In this document: positions 17,979-27,590 of the stretch, piece after piece
How positions within the stretch are numbered: the first letter of the stretch is position 1
Layout: each line of letters begins with the position of its first letter
Assembly (NCBI GenBank): GCA_024243835.1
Contig: JALPMN010000633.1
Coordinates: forward strand, 1 to 47,702
Direction of reading: 5' to 3'
DNA: 47,702 nt
Source of the DNA: Enteropsectra breve
Taxonomy: Eukaryota; Microsporidia
Translations under genes and position numbers: made by a program
Notes under the pieces: model-generated
What the model was told of the DNA's origin: nothing
What the model saw: only the letters and a program-made list of their open reading frames with translations
Databases searched by the model: none

Positions 17979-19262
17979 TCAATTGTATTTATATTCTAGA
18001 TTTTGTTGGCTTTCAATCTCTCTATCCTCTAGCTTTATTATGACGTCAATGCATATATTCAGCTGGCTGTCTTTCTTTTTGTCTTTAAATGGCAGATAAA
18101 TACCGTGCTTAATTAGCATCTCATCGATAATTTCTTTTTTGCCTATTTTTTCATAAAATGCCGCAAGCTCCTCCAGGTAAAAGAGCTTGTGTTTCTCAAC
18201 CGTAGCCTCAACAAAAGCATCCAGAAGCTCCATTTTGTATATCACAACCAGAAACATCTCATCAACATCTAGTTTTTCAAAATCAATGTACGCCGAGACT
18301 ATTTCTTTGTTCTTGTCATCAACACGCCTGAATATCCTGCACAGATCTTTTGTGTATTTTCCTTCTTTAACCATGCGACTGAGCAGAATCTTTGGATCGG
18401 CCCCGAGTAAAAGAAGTTGACTTACGAACTGTTCTAAGTGGCAGTCTGTTCCATACCTGAACATGTCTATTTCCGAAACCATGGAGAGCGCATATATCAG
18501 ATCAATAAAGAATATTTGGTCGAATGAATTGGCCACAGCACTGAAGTCGTATGCTTTTTTGGCAATGTAATTTTTATACACAACAACCATCTCATCATTC
18601 GTAAGAACTAACAGAGTGCTATTGTCCACAAGCTTCAGGTAAATTATGTCTTTTATTGGCGTACAGCCCTCATACAACTCTATATTTCCTATCTTTAAAA
18701 TTGCATCCGTATTCTGATTATAAATCTTGCTTTTTGCATTTTTACAGAAATCTGACTCGAAAAAAGACTCAATCGAAAGAAATTCTTCACTGCCTGTTGA
18801 GACAGTGCCTATGGCACCCCCGTTCTCTGTAAAAGCCTTAATTTTACCGGCGTGTGTCAGAAAACGCGTAGTTCCGTTGCCATTCACCACAAATGGAGCA
18901 GGCCCCGGCACCATAAAGCATCGATTGCCATAAACTATGCCACTCGATGCAAAACACCTCATTTTTCCATTGCAAGGCGCTATCTCGAGCCTATCATCGT
19001 ATAGTGTGAGTATTGTGTTAGTCTCAGAGACTAATTTGAATTTATATGCACATTTTTCATTGCTTTCGATGTATCCTGCTGCGCTGTATGTTTCAGTGTT
19101 TACCAGGGGCTCCTTAAAGTAGTACTGGCGATCCATGTGGCTGATAATGAGGTTATTAGATGCCTCATCTTGAATTATGTTCTTGGCAGATGCGAAAACC
19201 CCCTGCAATTTAAATTTATTCCACTTAAAATACTCCTTCATTCCCGTGTGCTGTTGCTCCAT
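17979..19262 (-). CDS. Unrecognised protein, perhaps propeller plus alpha-solenoid
   Basis: This 427-residue ORF starts at an ATG. The N-terminal half has short strand-like segments typical of a degenerate beta-propeller (NTILTLYDDRLEIAPC, IIYLKLVDNSTLLVL). The C-terminal half is helical, with repeats such as FVEATVEKHKLFYLEELAAFYEKIG that resemble the helical hairpins of Vps/clathrin-type solenoid proteins. That layout would fit a reduced HOPS/CORVET subunit (Vps11, Vps16, Vps18 or Vps41), a coat or a nucleoporin. I see no motif that decides between them. No RING end is present. The family is left open. Confidence 0.65.
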   Translation of the reverse strand: MEQQHTGMKEYFKWNKFKLQGVFASAKNIIQDEASNNLIISHMDRQYYFKEPLVNTETYSAAGYIESNEKCAYKFKLVSETNTILTLYDDRLEIAPCNGKMRCFASSGIVYGNRCFMVPGPAPFVVNGNGTTRFLTHAGKIKAFTENGGAIGTVSTGSEEFLSIESFFESDFCKNAKSKIYNQNTDAILKIGNIELYEGCTPIKDIIYLKLVDNSTLLVLTNDEMVVVYKNYIAKKAYDFSAVANSFDQIFFIDLIYALSMVSEIDMFRYGTDCHLEQFVSQLLLLGADPKILLSRMVKEGKYTKDLCRIFRRVDDKNKEIVSAYIDFEKLDVDEMFLVVIYKMELLDAFVEATVEKHKLFYLEELAAFYEKIGKKEIIDEMLIKHGIYLPFKDKKKDSQLNICIDVIIKLEDREIESQQNLEYKYN

Positions 19263-20041
19263 GGTTTACGAGGGGTGGAGGCTGCTTATTCAGCTATATC
19301 TGTTTGAGGATGCATCATTGCGGGAAAAGTGAACTTTTCTTTATAAATGCATTGTAGTGAATCCACATAAGCTAACATTATTCGTAATTACACCTAATTT
19401 TATTAGCCTTACTACATGCCCGTTCAGAACTATTCAAGCTTTGGTTTAAGGCCACAATAAACTATTTTACTGCACTCCGGTATTAAACCGTATAATATAA
19501 ACTGGAAAGTTAATTAATATGTATTTTTATCATCTATAAAATAACTCCAAGATACAAATCATCATATTTACCTGATAAAATAGAATATTAAATTATAGTT
19601 AGGTCTTAAATTCTGTATTTAAAAACGAAATTTATAATTCTCTCATTTTATCTGTCATGCAAATAAATTGTTTGCTTATATTAAATACATCTAATGTTCT
19701 ATTATTCTCCCCTGCAAATGAGTTAAACTACTTGTATGCTTGGACAATTAAATGCTAAAAATCTTGTTTTGCCTGTAATTATTAAATATGCTTCTTTTAC
19801 TTGTATTTCATTAATAATAAAGAATTTAATTGCACATATGTTTCTGTAAAAGTGATTTTTGGCGAATAGACTACAAAATTGCTTAAAACTCATTTTTAAC
19901 ATATCCAATAATTATTGCTTACTATTATTATTAAGCATCTAATCAAATATAATAGCGCACACCATTGCTATAAACTGCTTTTGCCCGACTTTTCTCATTT
20001 GAGTTCCCTTTCCAAATTTTTCTTTTTGTTAGTCCGCCCCT
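19263..20041. other. Divergent spacer of 780 bp
   Basis: Very AT-rich. A 61-codon minus frame at 19723-19908 has AT-driven composition and no upstream signal. At the right end AAATTTTT and CGCCCC precede the RPN9 start at 20042. Confidence 0.6.
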
Positions 20042-21148
20042 ATGGCTTTTGAGGATGTTAGGACTTTGGCTGAAGAGCTCAAATGGTACGATGCTGCTGA
20101 AAAGATCATAGAGATTATAAACGACAAGGAGTATGACACCAGCAACAACCAAGAACTGGTTGGAATCTTCTACGAGTTGGTAGCAAGGCTGCATCCGGCA
20201 ACAATGACAAAGCTGAGCATTGCAATAGCTGTAAAGATCGGCGTCGGCGAAGGTGCAGATATTATCCAGGAGTGCATGGAGAACATCAAGAACGGAAACA
20301 GGGCCGAGGAGCGCTACAGCAGTGAGATGCTGCGCCTCGAGCTTGTCAGCATTTTGTGTAAAGTCATGAACGGAAGCTCTGAAAACATCGATTTTGCACT
20401 GATAAACATAAGAAAAACACTCGCATGGAACAGAACCAAAGAAGGCATCACCAACAGTGCATATCTAAATTATATTTCGTATGTGCACAGTATAAAATCC
20501 GGAGATATCGACGGTGCGCAGAAGGCCCTTTCAGACTATCTTTTTACTGCGAATGCACCGGAAATAGCAATTGCTGACAGAAAAGAACTGCTGATAGAAA
20601 ATTTAATAAAGCTGTCCCTCCTGAGCAGCAAATTCTACGATTTCTCAAGCATCTCCAGAATGGCAATGTATGAAAAAAATGGAAATACTGAACTTAAAAA
20701 GCTATATGAAGACTTTGCAGAGGGCAATATCGAGAAGCTAAACGGCCACGAGGCGGCAATAAGACAGATCATCGGCGAGTATGTTGCTGATGAAACTAGG
20801 GCACAGCTCAGATTCGGGAAGCTCGTTGACAAAGTGTGTCTTATAAACATTTTGGGTGTGTGCTACGCAGCAGCAGGGAAAATGGTGCCCATTGAAGATT
20901 TTGCGGAGAGACTTCCACATTTAGAGCGTAGCTGTTTGCTTGGCCTTCTTTTCAAACTGATGGGCCTTGGCCTGGTAGATGGATGGATCGACACCACTAA
21001 GGGACACCTGTATCTGGATCGAATTATTCCAAAGAATCCCACGGCAGACGATATAAATGCAATGAAAAACAAGTTTAAGGATTGGAGAAGGCGTGTTAAC
21101 GAGGTTATTGCACACATGGATGAAAATTTGGGCGCATTATATGAATAA
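20042..21148 (+). CDS. RPN9: 26S proteasome regulatory subunit RPN9 (PSMD13)
   Basis: RPN9 is a PCI-domain subunit of the proteasome lid, which recognises and deubiquitinates substrates. The 368-residue protein is helical in its N-terminal two thirds. It ends in a PCI/winged-helix domain: LRFGKLVDKVCLINILGVCY, PIEDFAERL, then GLGLVDGWIDTTKGHLYLDRI and INAMKNKFKDWRRRVNEV. The last two blocks align well with GLVKGSIDEVDKRVHMTWV and IKGMKDRLEFWCTDV of PSMD13. The N-terminal YELVARLHPATMTKLSIAIAV also fits. Length is near the usual 376-393. Start: ATG after AAATTTTT and CCCC. RPN5 of the same complex is encoded 2.4 kb away. Confidence 0.85.
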   Translation: MAFEDVRTLAEELKWYDAAEKIIEIINDKEYDTSNNQELVGIFYELVARLHPATMTKLSIAIAVKIGVGEGADIIQECMENIKNGNRAEERYSSEMLRLELVSILCKVMNGSSENIDFALINIRKTLAWNRTKEGITNSAYLNYISYVHSIKSGDIDGAQKALSDYLFTANAPEIAIADRKELLIENLIKLSLLSSKFYDFSSISRMAMYEKNGNTELKKLYEDFAEGNIEKLNGHEAAIRQIIGEYVADETRAQLRFGKLVDKVCLINILGVCYAAAGKMVPIEDFAERLPHLERSCLLGLLFKLMGLGLVDGWIDTTKGHLYLDRIIPKNPTADDINAMKNKFKDWRRRVNEVIAHMDENLGALYE

Positions 21149-22092
21149 ATGATGAAATATTTTACTATATTTGAATCGAGTTATTATTTATATTTTTGTA
21201 AATTTAATAAAGTCTATTGTTTCCCGGTAGATTTTCTTTCAGCTACCAATTCGTTTGATATGAAAACGACAATAAACTATAACGCATACAATGACACTGT
21301 AACAAGCCATCTAATTCTAAAAACATTGCATCTGGGCCTTACTTATTGTATTAACGTGTATTTTAGCATAATAAGAAAGGAGGCATGGCAAGGCAGTTCT
21401 AAAAAAATTGTTATACTTTGATTTAGGAAATTTTTTAAGTTTAAGTGCTCGAATACATCATCTGATAATCAAAAAAGTTTATTTTATTTTAGCTTTTTTA
21501 ATGAAATTAGTGGCAGTCGATGAAAGTGATGTTTTAGTATTATTATTTTGAAAATGATCTTGTTAGATCACTGTAATATATCAAATAGTAATATCAAATT
21601 TAACAGAAATAAAGCGAATAAGTATAAGAAAAACACAAGGGATTTTTTATTTAAATCTTATCCTGCAGGTTTTTATGAGACTGCAAAAAACTTTGGGTTA
21701 TCTAAAGAGTAAAGAAGAGAGCATTCGTTTTTGTTCTTAGGCTTACTAATAAAGTCTAATAATTAAGAGCCACTTCATGCTCATAATGCCAGGCTTAAGT
21801 TCAGCTTTAAACTACCATGGTATTCAACTGAGATGCTATTGAAAAATTTGTCATCTTTCCTGCAACTTGTGAGATCAAATTAAATTAGGAACAGCTTGAT
21901 ATTGCTGCAAGGGATAAGCTGCAGAACAGAGAGGCATGCCTGTTGGCTGAGACATCCATAGCATATAGTTTTTAATTAATTTTTGATGAATCTGCAATAA
22001 TTATATAAGCTAAACTGCTATCATACTATCACATAATGTCAGAATATTGATGGCGTAAGCTCATTTTTAATTTTTGAGTGCTTAGTGTTCAG
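21149..22092. other. Spacer of 940 bp; part is less AT-rich and may be structured
   Basis: An ATG frame directly after the RPN9 stop (21149-21421) contains polyadenylation-like AATAAA and reads like 3' flank. From about 21765 to 21970 the sequence is less AT-rich and has short palindromes (AGCTGCAG, AGGCATGCCT) but no ORF, ending in a T-run. I could not match it to U snRNA, SRP or RNase P RNA. Confidence 0.45.
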
Positions 22093-23337
22093 ATGGATCT
22101 GCACGGACTCTCTCCGAAGGAAAAGATGCTTGCTGTTGTAAAATCTCTGTTCACATCTGGAATGACAGGCCTTGCCTATGTCATGCACGAGGTGCTGCTC
22201 AAAATAATAGAAAATGTAAAGCTGGGACTGGTGGATTCATACATCGTAACAATTAGCTTAGTGTACTACGTCGTTGGTGTTTTAACCGTAATTCTGCTGA
22301 TATACGTTCCACTTAACGATATTTTCATGCTGCACCTGGCAGACTGTCTTTTCATGCTTGGCTCTGTTGCTGCGATAGTCCCCACTTATTTGGACGGAAG
22401 CCATGCGCTTAAGCTCGCCTTTGCCGCCATCAGCAAAGTTTTGCTTGGCCTTGCCGCTGGAATTCTCACGAAAATAGTCCCCAGTTTCCTCAGCGAAATA
22501 ACACCTAAAAAATACAAAAAGTTTGCATTATTTTCACATCTCGCCACCATCGCATTTTTACTCTCGCTGGTCGCACTGATGATGTTCATCAACACCAAAC
22601 CTGTGTATCTCTGGTTCGTTATTTTCTCTTTTGCTGTTGTAAATATGTTTCTCAAGATATTCGTATTGCGAAATAAAAAAATAGACCGCCAAAGATCCAC
22701 AATGCCGTTCAATTCTGCCATTAAAAGGATTGTAAAGGACAAGAGCTCACTTCTGGCGCTGTTCGTACTTTTTACTGCACATTTTACATACTCGTTTTCA
22801 GGCATCAACCAAATACTGCTTATGGCCTATAAAAAGTATCTCCATACGGTTCTCAACTCATACATCATCATGGGCGGCGTAATGCTCATCTGGTCTGTCG
22901 GTTCTATTCTGTTCATCTTTGTAATAAAAAGGTTCCCGAAGCACATTAGTTTTCTCATAAGCTCCGTGCGTGTGGAGCTGTGCCTTCTGGCCCTGTATTT
23001 CAATTTTCATCAAATAGTATTCTCTGTTCTCTACGTGATTAGTCTCCACACCGGTCTGGCCTTTATTCCCATTCTTCTGCACAAAAAGCTGTTTCCTCCC
23101 GAGTACAATGCGCATGCCGACAGCATTTCGATTCTGTTCCACTGGATTACGGCCACTCTCAGCATCGTGCTGATTGATGTGCAGGGCACGTTCGAGAGCT
23201 GGTCTTATATTGTGTACATGGTTTCTGTGGCATTCGGTACTGTTGTTATGCTGGCATTCTACAAAAAGGCTAAACATGTGTTTCCGGCTCCTACTGGCTT
23301 TCGCAAGCGTGCAATACATGTGCGCACCGTTTCTTAA
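22093..23337 (+). CDS. Major facilitator superfamily transporter, sugar-transporter-like
   Basis: The ATG at 22093 was chosen because the open frame upstream has only a GTG. The 414-residue protein has about 10-12 hydrophobic helices. ISKVLLGLAAGILTKIVPSF, followed by LSEITPKKYK, resembles the helix 4-5 region of sugar porters (GRFxxGxxxGxxxxxxPxYxSEIxPxxxRG). A basic cytosolic loop (FVLRNKKIDRQRS) separates the two halves, as usual for the superfamily. The second half is divergent, and the GRR and PETKG motifs are missing or degraded. It could import host sugars across the plasma membrane; substrate and direction are not determinable. The C-terminus is short and basic. Confidence 0.75.
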   Translation: MDLHGLSPKEKMLAVVKSLFTSGMTGLAYVMHEVLLKIIENVKLGLVDSYIVTISLVYYVVGVLTVILLIYVPLNDIFMLHLADCLFMLGSVAAIVPTYLDGSHALKLAFAAISKVLLGLAAGILTKIVPSFLSEITPKKYKKFALFSHLATIAFLLSLVALMMFINTKPVYLWFVIFSFAVVNMFLKIFVLRNKKIDRQRSTMPFNSAIKRIVKDKSSLLALFVLFTAHFTYSFSGINQILLMAYKKYLHTVLNSYIIMGGVMLIWSVGSILFIFVIKRFPKHISFLISSVRVELCLLALYFNFHQIVFSVLYVISLHTGLAFIPILLHKKLFPPEYNAHADSISILFHWITATLSIVLIDVQGTFESWSYIVYMVSVAFGTVVMLAFYKKAKHVFPAPTGFRKRAIHVRTVS

Positions 23338-23550
23338 GGCAATAAAAGTCTTATGTTCGTTTTCTTAAACTTAATTTTGTCTTTTAAAAATAACAATAAT
23401 AATAACATGGAGTGGGAAAGCTTAAATATTCTAAATATCTGTGGAAAAGTTATTGCTTAATTAAATACCCATCTTTTATTATTTGTAAGGTATATTCAAA
23501 AAAAGAGCTATAAATAAAAGCTTTCTCAGACTTATAAATTAAAAACATGT

Positions 23551-24663
23551 TTATTTCTTGTTTATAAGGCTAGTAACCACCATTATCTTGTCAAACACCT
23601 CTCCTGCATCTGCCCTGTAGTCTTTGTCTCCAAAGTTAATAAGACCCTCCTGCTGATTGATTTTTATATTCATCAGATTCTTGTTTACCATCACACAAAT
23701 AAACTCAATAAGACTCTCCTCGTCGATTGCCAGCATTTCACACAGCTCCGATATGAATATTTTGCTGCAGTATTTTTGTACTGCAAAAAGATTATGCTCC
23801 AGAATGCTTAGTTGCAGTGCCTTGGTAACTGATACTTCAGTGCCCTCATCAACGTATTTGGCATGCAGCTTCTTGATCTTCGCTATCACAGTCTCGTTTA
23901 TTATCACAGACGAGTTAAAAAGATTTACTATTTTTCTCATTTCCGGATCGTTCATGGCATTCTCAGAATAGGCGTGGAATATTTCAGCCTTTTCCTTGCG
24001 AACATCATTCCCCTCCAAATAGCAGCTGCTTGAGACTGCATATATCGAGCCAAGTGTGGTGTTCGTGGTTGATGGGCTTATTTCTCCGAGCTGTGTGTAT
24101 AGCGCCGCAGCCTCCAGGAACTTCTTCATTTTTATCTTAAGCATTATGCTGTAGTTGTAGAATATGACCTTTTCATCCTGCACCATCCCTGCCTGTCTTA
24201 TTTTTCTTGTGGTCAGCTCTGCATCCTCAAAGCGCTCCAGCAGCACCGCCAGACGAATCTGCTCAAACAGAAACTCATTTCGTGTTTCTTCTTTGATTGT
24301 TGTAAAAGTTTCTACCGGCACTGTTCTTATGGCCTCATATGCCGCCTCGATATCATTGCCACACTCGTGCTTCACGTACTCACAGATGTACACCCGTTCC
24401 GCTTCTAAGTATATTCTGCCCTCAATAACCTCCTTAAGCAGTTCGCTGTAAAATTCTATGCTTTTTTTCGCATCGAAGATGCTCTTTATTAATTTTTTGA
24501 TGCACTGTGGATCCTGTCTTCTTTTGTTTACCAGCTGCTTCACGATGCGAATAATTTCTTCGTCACTGCTACAGTTTTCCAGTATTTGCTTGTGTATTTC
24601 CTCTAGTTTTGCTGTTTTCCCCTCCAATCGTACTGTACGCTCCTGTTCCAAAAGCTGCTCCAT
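23551..24663 (-). CDS. RPN5: 26S proteasome regulatory subunit RPN5 (PSMD12)
   Basis: RPN5 is a PCI subunit of the proteasome lid. The frame is open 38 codons further upstream, but that part is encoded by a 17-bp tandem repeat and is hydrophobic. The ATG at 24663 (MEQLLEQERTVRL) matches the family's own start region and is preferred. The 370-residue protein has GRIYLEAERVYICEYVK, AAYEAIRTVPVETFTTI, EFLFEQIRLAVLLERFEDA and KVIFYNYSIMLKIKM in the order of PSMD12. It ends with the winged helix: LSILEHNLFAVQKYCSKIFI, INFGDKDYRADAGEVFDKI and MVVTSLINKK. Yeast Rpn5 has 445 residues, so this copy is trimmed. Confidence 0.85.
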   Translation of the reverse strand: MEQLLEQERTVRLEGKTAKLEEIHKQILENCSSDEEIIRIVKQLVNKRRQDPQCIKKLIKSIFDAKKSIEFYSELLKEVIEGRIYLEAERVYICEYVKHECGNDIEAAYEAIRTVPVETFTTIKEETRNEFLFEQIRLAVLLERFEDAELTTRKIRQAGMVQDEKVIFYNYSIMLKIKMKKFLEAAALYTQLGEISPSTTNTTLGSIYAVSSSCYLEGNDVRKEKAEIFHAYSENAMNDPEMRKIVNLFNSSVIINETVIAKIKKLHAKYVDEGTEVSVTKALQLSILEHNLFAVQKYCSKIFISELCEMLAIDEESLIEFICVMVNKNLMNIKINQQEGLINFGDKDYRADAGEVFDKIMVVTSLINKK

Positions 24664-24702
24664 AATGGGCACAAACAAAAGAAATAATTTGAAAGGCTGG
24701 CA

Positions 24703-24753
24703 GTAAAAATACACTGGCCGTAAAAATACACTGGCTGTAAAAATACACTGGCT
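24703..24753. repeat. 17-bp tandem repeat, three copies, upstream of RPN5
   Basis: GTAAAAATACACTGGCY is repeated three times without spacing at 24703-24719, 24720-24736 and 24737-24753. On the RPN5 strand it reads RGCCAGTGTATTTTTAC, 40 to 90 bases before the chosen start. A single similar copy lies before the septin start. Confidence 0.85.
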
Positions 24754-24840
24754 GTAAAGAAAAGGCTTTTTGTACATAAAACATAGCCCGATGATCCAAA
24801 TTCACAATACAGTGAATAGCAACAAAATGACTTTAAAATT

Positions 24841-26328
24841 TTATTTATTTCCTTTCTGTTTATTTATAAGCTCTGATATCTTCATTTTGTGAACTTTCTC
24901 TTCTGGATCGCTCTCTGCAGTGCTTTCTTTCTTTGATTCTTCTTTATCATTTTTGTGAGGATTTTCTTTGTTGTTCACAGGCGCTGCTGCGTGATGATTT
25001 CTGGTTTCTGAGCCATCTGCATTTGTTTTGTGCAAAAATGCGTGCGGTTGTTCAACTTTCATATCCCTAGAAGGCTCTGCTGATTTATTTGCAGTTGAAT
25101 TGTTTGCAGTTGCTTTATTTGCAGTTTCTTTATTGTCAGCTGCTCCTTTTCCGTAAATCGCATCTTCGGCCTTGCTTCTCAAATGTACATTGCTTTCTTC
25201 CTTGCTGTTTGTGCTTGCATTGCTTCTATTTGCAGAGACATTTGCAGAGACAAAGCTGGTGGTGCTGCTATTTACGCTGCTGGCCGCTCTAAAAGGCTCA
25301 TCTGCTGCAGAAACAGTATCGTTGCTGTTAGCGCCATCTCTCTCAAGCTCTTCTAGCGCCTTTTTGTGCTTCTCTTCCAAAATCCTCTCCATCTCGCTGT
25401 AGAGCCTTTCGTTGCGCTCTTTTCTTTTGTCTTCCGTTTCGTTTTTGATTGCAACACTTCTGAATTCGCTGTAGTACTTTGTTTCTGTCTTGTTAATCAG
25501 ATCAACGTAGTTTGATGAAAGCAACACCCTCTGAAGCTTCTTAAAATCTGAGTACTGCTCATTTGCAATATCAATGAAGCCCCATGGGTATCTTCGCCCG
25601 CGGATGATGCGCCCCTGAAAATCATAAGTCTTTTCAGAGGCGATGGTGCTAAGTGGATACCACACACTTTCGCTTCCCTTCTCATTATCCGTTGTCTGCA
25701 GCCGTGACATCAGCTCGTTTACATCGCTGCATCCTGAGCCTTCGAAATACTCAAAGGTGGCTATGGCATTCGTTTCAAATATTCCGTTTATCTTTGATTT
25801 ATAGTTTTTGATCTCATCAACGGTATACATATCAGCTTTAGGGACTACAGAAATTACGTTGCATACCGCACTTAGCTCCTTTACCCCATCAATTTCCCTT
25901 TTGTGCATTTTATCCGCAGGCACTAGATAAATACAAACATGTACGCGTTTGTCCTCGATCTTGTGTGCAAGGCCCTGCTCCTTTTCGAAATACTCCCTGT
26001 TCTTCTCCTCTATGTACGCGAGTGGATCCTTGAAGCCTTCGCCGTGGAAGGAGGTGACAGAAACCTTAAGACGAACTTCATTTTCCACAATCTCGTTCAC
26101 CGTTGTAGTGAGAGAATCGCCGCGGTTTCTGTCTAAAAGCGGAGATGCGAACAGTGAGTTAATGAGGGTCGTTGCGCCCAGGCCTCTTCTGGAAACAACC
26201 ATTATGTTAAGAACAAATCCGTGCTCTGTGACATTTTGTGTAATCAGCGATGGAATGGATGAAAATCCGGTATCCTGCAGTATTTCAACAGCACCATAGT
26301 CATTCTCCACACTTGGTATGCTGTTCAT
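24841..26328 (-). CDS. Septin-like protein with a degenerate P-loop
   Basis: Septins are GTP-binding filament proteins of the cell cortex. Residues 38-290 are septin-like. The P-loop region is VVSRRGLGATTLINSLFASP, where GxxGxGKS/T has become RRGLGAT; Ala52 stands at the position of the lysine that binds phosphate. The G3 DTPG motif is also lost (SFHGEGF), while G4 is kept (VVPKADMYTVDEI). The septin-unique element is clear: RIIRGRRYPWGFIDIANEQY, SDFKKLQRVLLSSNYVDLIN and YSEFR. Residues 300-340 are charged and helical, and 340-480 are low-complexity (Asn, Ser, Ala, Lys, Glu). It may be a non-hydrolysing septin that assembles with active partners encoded elsewhere. Confidence 0.85.
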   Translation of the reverse strand: MNSIPSVENDYGAVEILQDTGFSSIPSLITQNVTEHGFVLNIMVVSRRGLGATTLINSLFASPLLDRNRGDSLTTTVNEIVENEVRLKVSVTSFHGEGFKDPLAYIEEKNREYFEKEQGLAHKIEDKRVHVCIYLVPADKMHKREIDGVKELSAVCNVISVVPKADMYTVDEIKNYKSKINGIFETNAIATFEYFEGSGCSDVNELMSRLQTTDNEKGSESVWYPLSTIASEKTYDFQGRIIRGRRYPWGFIDIANEQYSDFKKLQRVLLSSNYVDLINKTETKYYSEFRSVAIKNETEDKRKERNERLYSEMERILEEKHKKALEELERDGANSNDTVSAADEPFRAASSVNSSTTSFVSANVSANRSNASTNSKEESNVHLRSKAEDAIYGKGAADNKETANKATANNSTANKSAEPSRDMKVEQPHAFLHKTNADGSETRNHHAAAPVNNKENPHKNDKEESKKESTAESDPEEKVHKMKISELINKQKGNK

Positions 26329-26372
26329 TGTTTGTTGGGAGCATTGCGTCTACAAAACATTAAACAAACAAA

Positions 26373-26387
26373 TAAAAATGCACTGGC
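26373..26387 (-). promoter_or_regulatory. Single copy of the RPN5 upstream repeat motif before the septin start
   Basis: On the minus strand it reads GCCAGTGCATTTTTA, one base different from the core of the repeat upstream of RPN5. It lies about 45-59 bases before the septin ATG, a similar distance and the same orientation. Confidence 0.35.
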
Positions 26388-26545
26388 GCATTTAAAGATC
26401 TTGTTTCTAAAATAACGCCTCTAGGAAAAGCTTCTAAGATCTTATATAAACACAGAGGCTTTGTTAATTTTGTGTGAATATTAATAATTTGAGTTTAAAT
26501 TAAAAAATAAACGATTTATAAACTTTATTTATTGTGAATGTGTTA

Positions 26546-27091
26546 CTAGAGAAGATTTAAGTTTTTGACATATTTTTTGTAGTTGTGCACAACTTTCTCC
26601 TCACCGCTGTACTCAATGATTCTCCACAGACGAAGCGTTATTTGCGGGCCTATGATCTCCATTTCAGGCCCCTTTTTTGTGATGCAGAAGCGGTACATCC
26701 GAAAATACAAGAAATCCTTGTGCACCGTAAAGTTAACCACTTGATTCGACTCCACATTTACAGGAAAGATATTCATGAAAAGCTCAGCAACCGACAGACC
26801 CACAGGGCTGTTGAAGTTGGCCAGCACAAGCTGACTCGGCTCCTTCCTGATGATATTGGCAATCCCCATCTGTGCTCTTGTCCGATAGTCTATGATTTTG
26901 AAGACCATCTGAGTCTCGGGTGTTTGTATCGTAATGAATTGTGGCCCGGTGTCCTCTGTCAGCTTTATGGAAATATCAGGATTATCCAGATTTAAAGACG
27001 AGTTTGGAAAAATATCCAGCAGCTCTTCTATAAAGTCCTGGGTCTTTTTATTGAACTTGTCACTTGTTTCAATGCCAATAGTTTTATCCAT
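26546..27091 (-). CDS. Brix-domain ribosome-biogenesis protein, RPF1/IMP4-type
   Basis: Brix proteins bind pre-rRNA during ribosome assembly in the nucleolus. The ATG at 27091 was chosen because an AAAAATTTTT box lies just before it; an in-frame ATG 15 codons earlier would place that box inside the gene. The 181-residue protein shows EELLDIFPNSSL near the N-terminus. Later come QLVLANFNSPVGLSVAELF, NIFPVNVESNQVVNFT, DFLYFRMYRF and EMEIIGPQITLRLWRI. These are the Brix blocks LxLxNFNTRLGxRVGxFF, LFP, DFIFFRHHRY and LxELGPRFTLKL. The NFN and FLYFR details fit RPF1 (60S) best; IMP4 (40S) is the alternative. It is about half the length of yeast Rpf1. Confidence 0.7.
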   Translation of the reverse strand: MDKTIGIETSDKFNKKTQDFIEELLDIFPNSSLNLDNPDISIKLTEDTGPQFITIQTPETQMVFKIIDYRTRAQMGIANIIRKEPSQLVLANFNSPVGLSVAELFMNIFPVNVESNQVVNFTVHKDFLYFRMYRFCITKKGPEMEIIGPQITLRLWRIIEYSGEEKVVHNYKKYVKNLNLL

Positions 27092-27590
27092 TCCAGCGAT
27101 AAAAATTTTTAAATTTAAAATAAATTTTTTGGACATGTAAAAATGCTACTTGAAAACACTACTTTAAAATACCATATAAAAATATTGATATCATCGATGG
27201 CACGTGGTTTAAAATGTAAGACCGGGATATTCTAAAGCCAAATTAAAACTATTTTTATAATATGCATTTTCATTTAACTATAATTAAGCAAAATAAACTG
27301 TTTGCTTTGGCTCATGTAAATAATAGAATTAAATCTTGTGCACACATCTTTTTTAAGTGTTCGATCGTCCTTTCATACCCTTTATAATAATGATATTTAT
27401 ATTTTATTAGAGTTGTGAGCCTGTGGCGCAACTTTTTTGTGAAAAAAATAAAACACTGTGCTATTTTGATTAGCTACTGCATAGCATAGCCTTAGTGCTA
27501 GTAAACAAAACTAATTATATCACGATACTTGCCAAGATGAAATCATACCATTTTTAAAATATTTATATTTTTTCGGGTCGCTGCCCTCAA
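27092..27590. other. Divergent AT-rich spacer
   Basis: The left end carries the AAAAATTTTT box of the Brix gene (27101-27110, minus strand). The right end has a T-rich tract and GCCCTCAA before the SPT5 start. Nothing else is recognised. Confidence 0.6.

Noticed and set aside
19723..19908. 61-codon minus-strand frame
   Set aside because: Spacer composition, no start signal.
21149..21421. 90-codon ATG frame directly after the RPN9 stop
   Set aside because: Very AT-rich, contains a polyadenylation-like signal, reads as 3' flank of RPN9.
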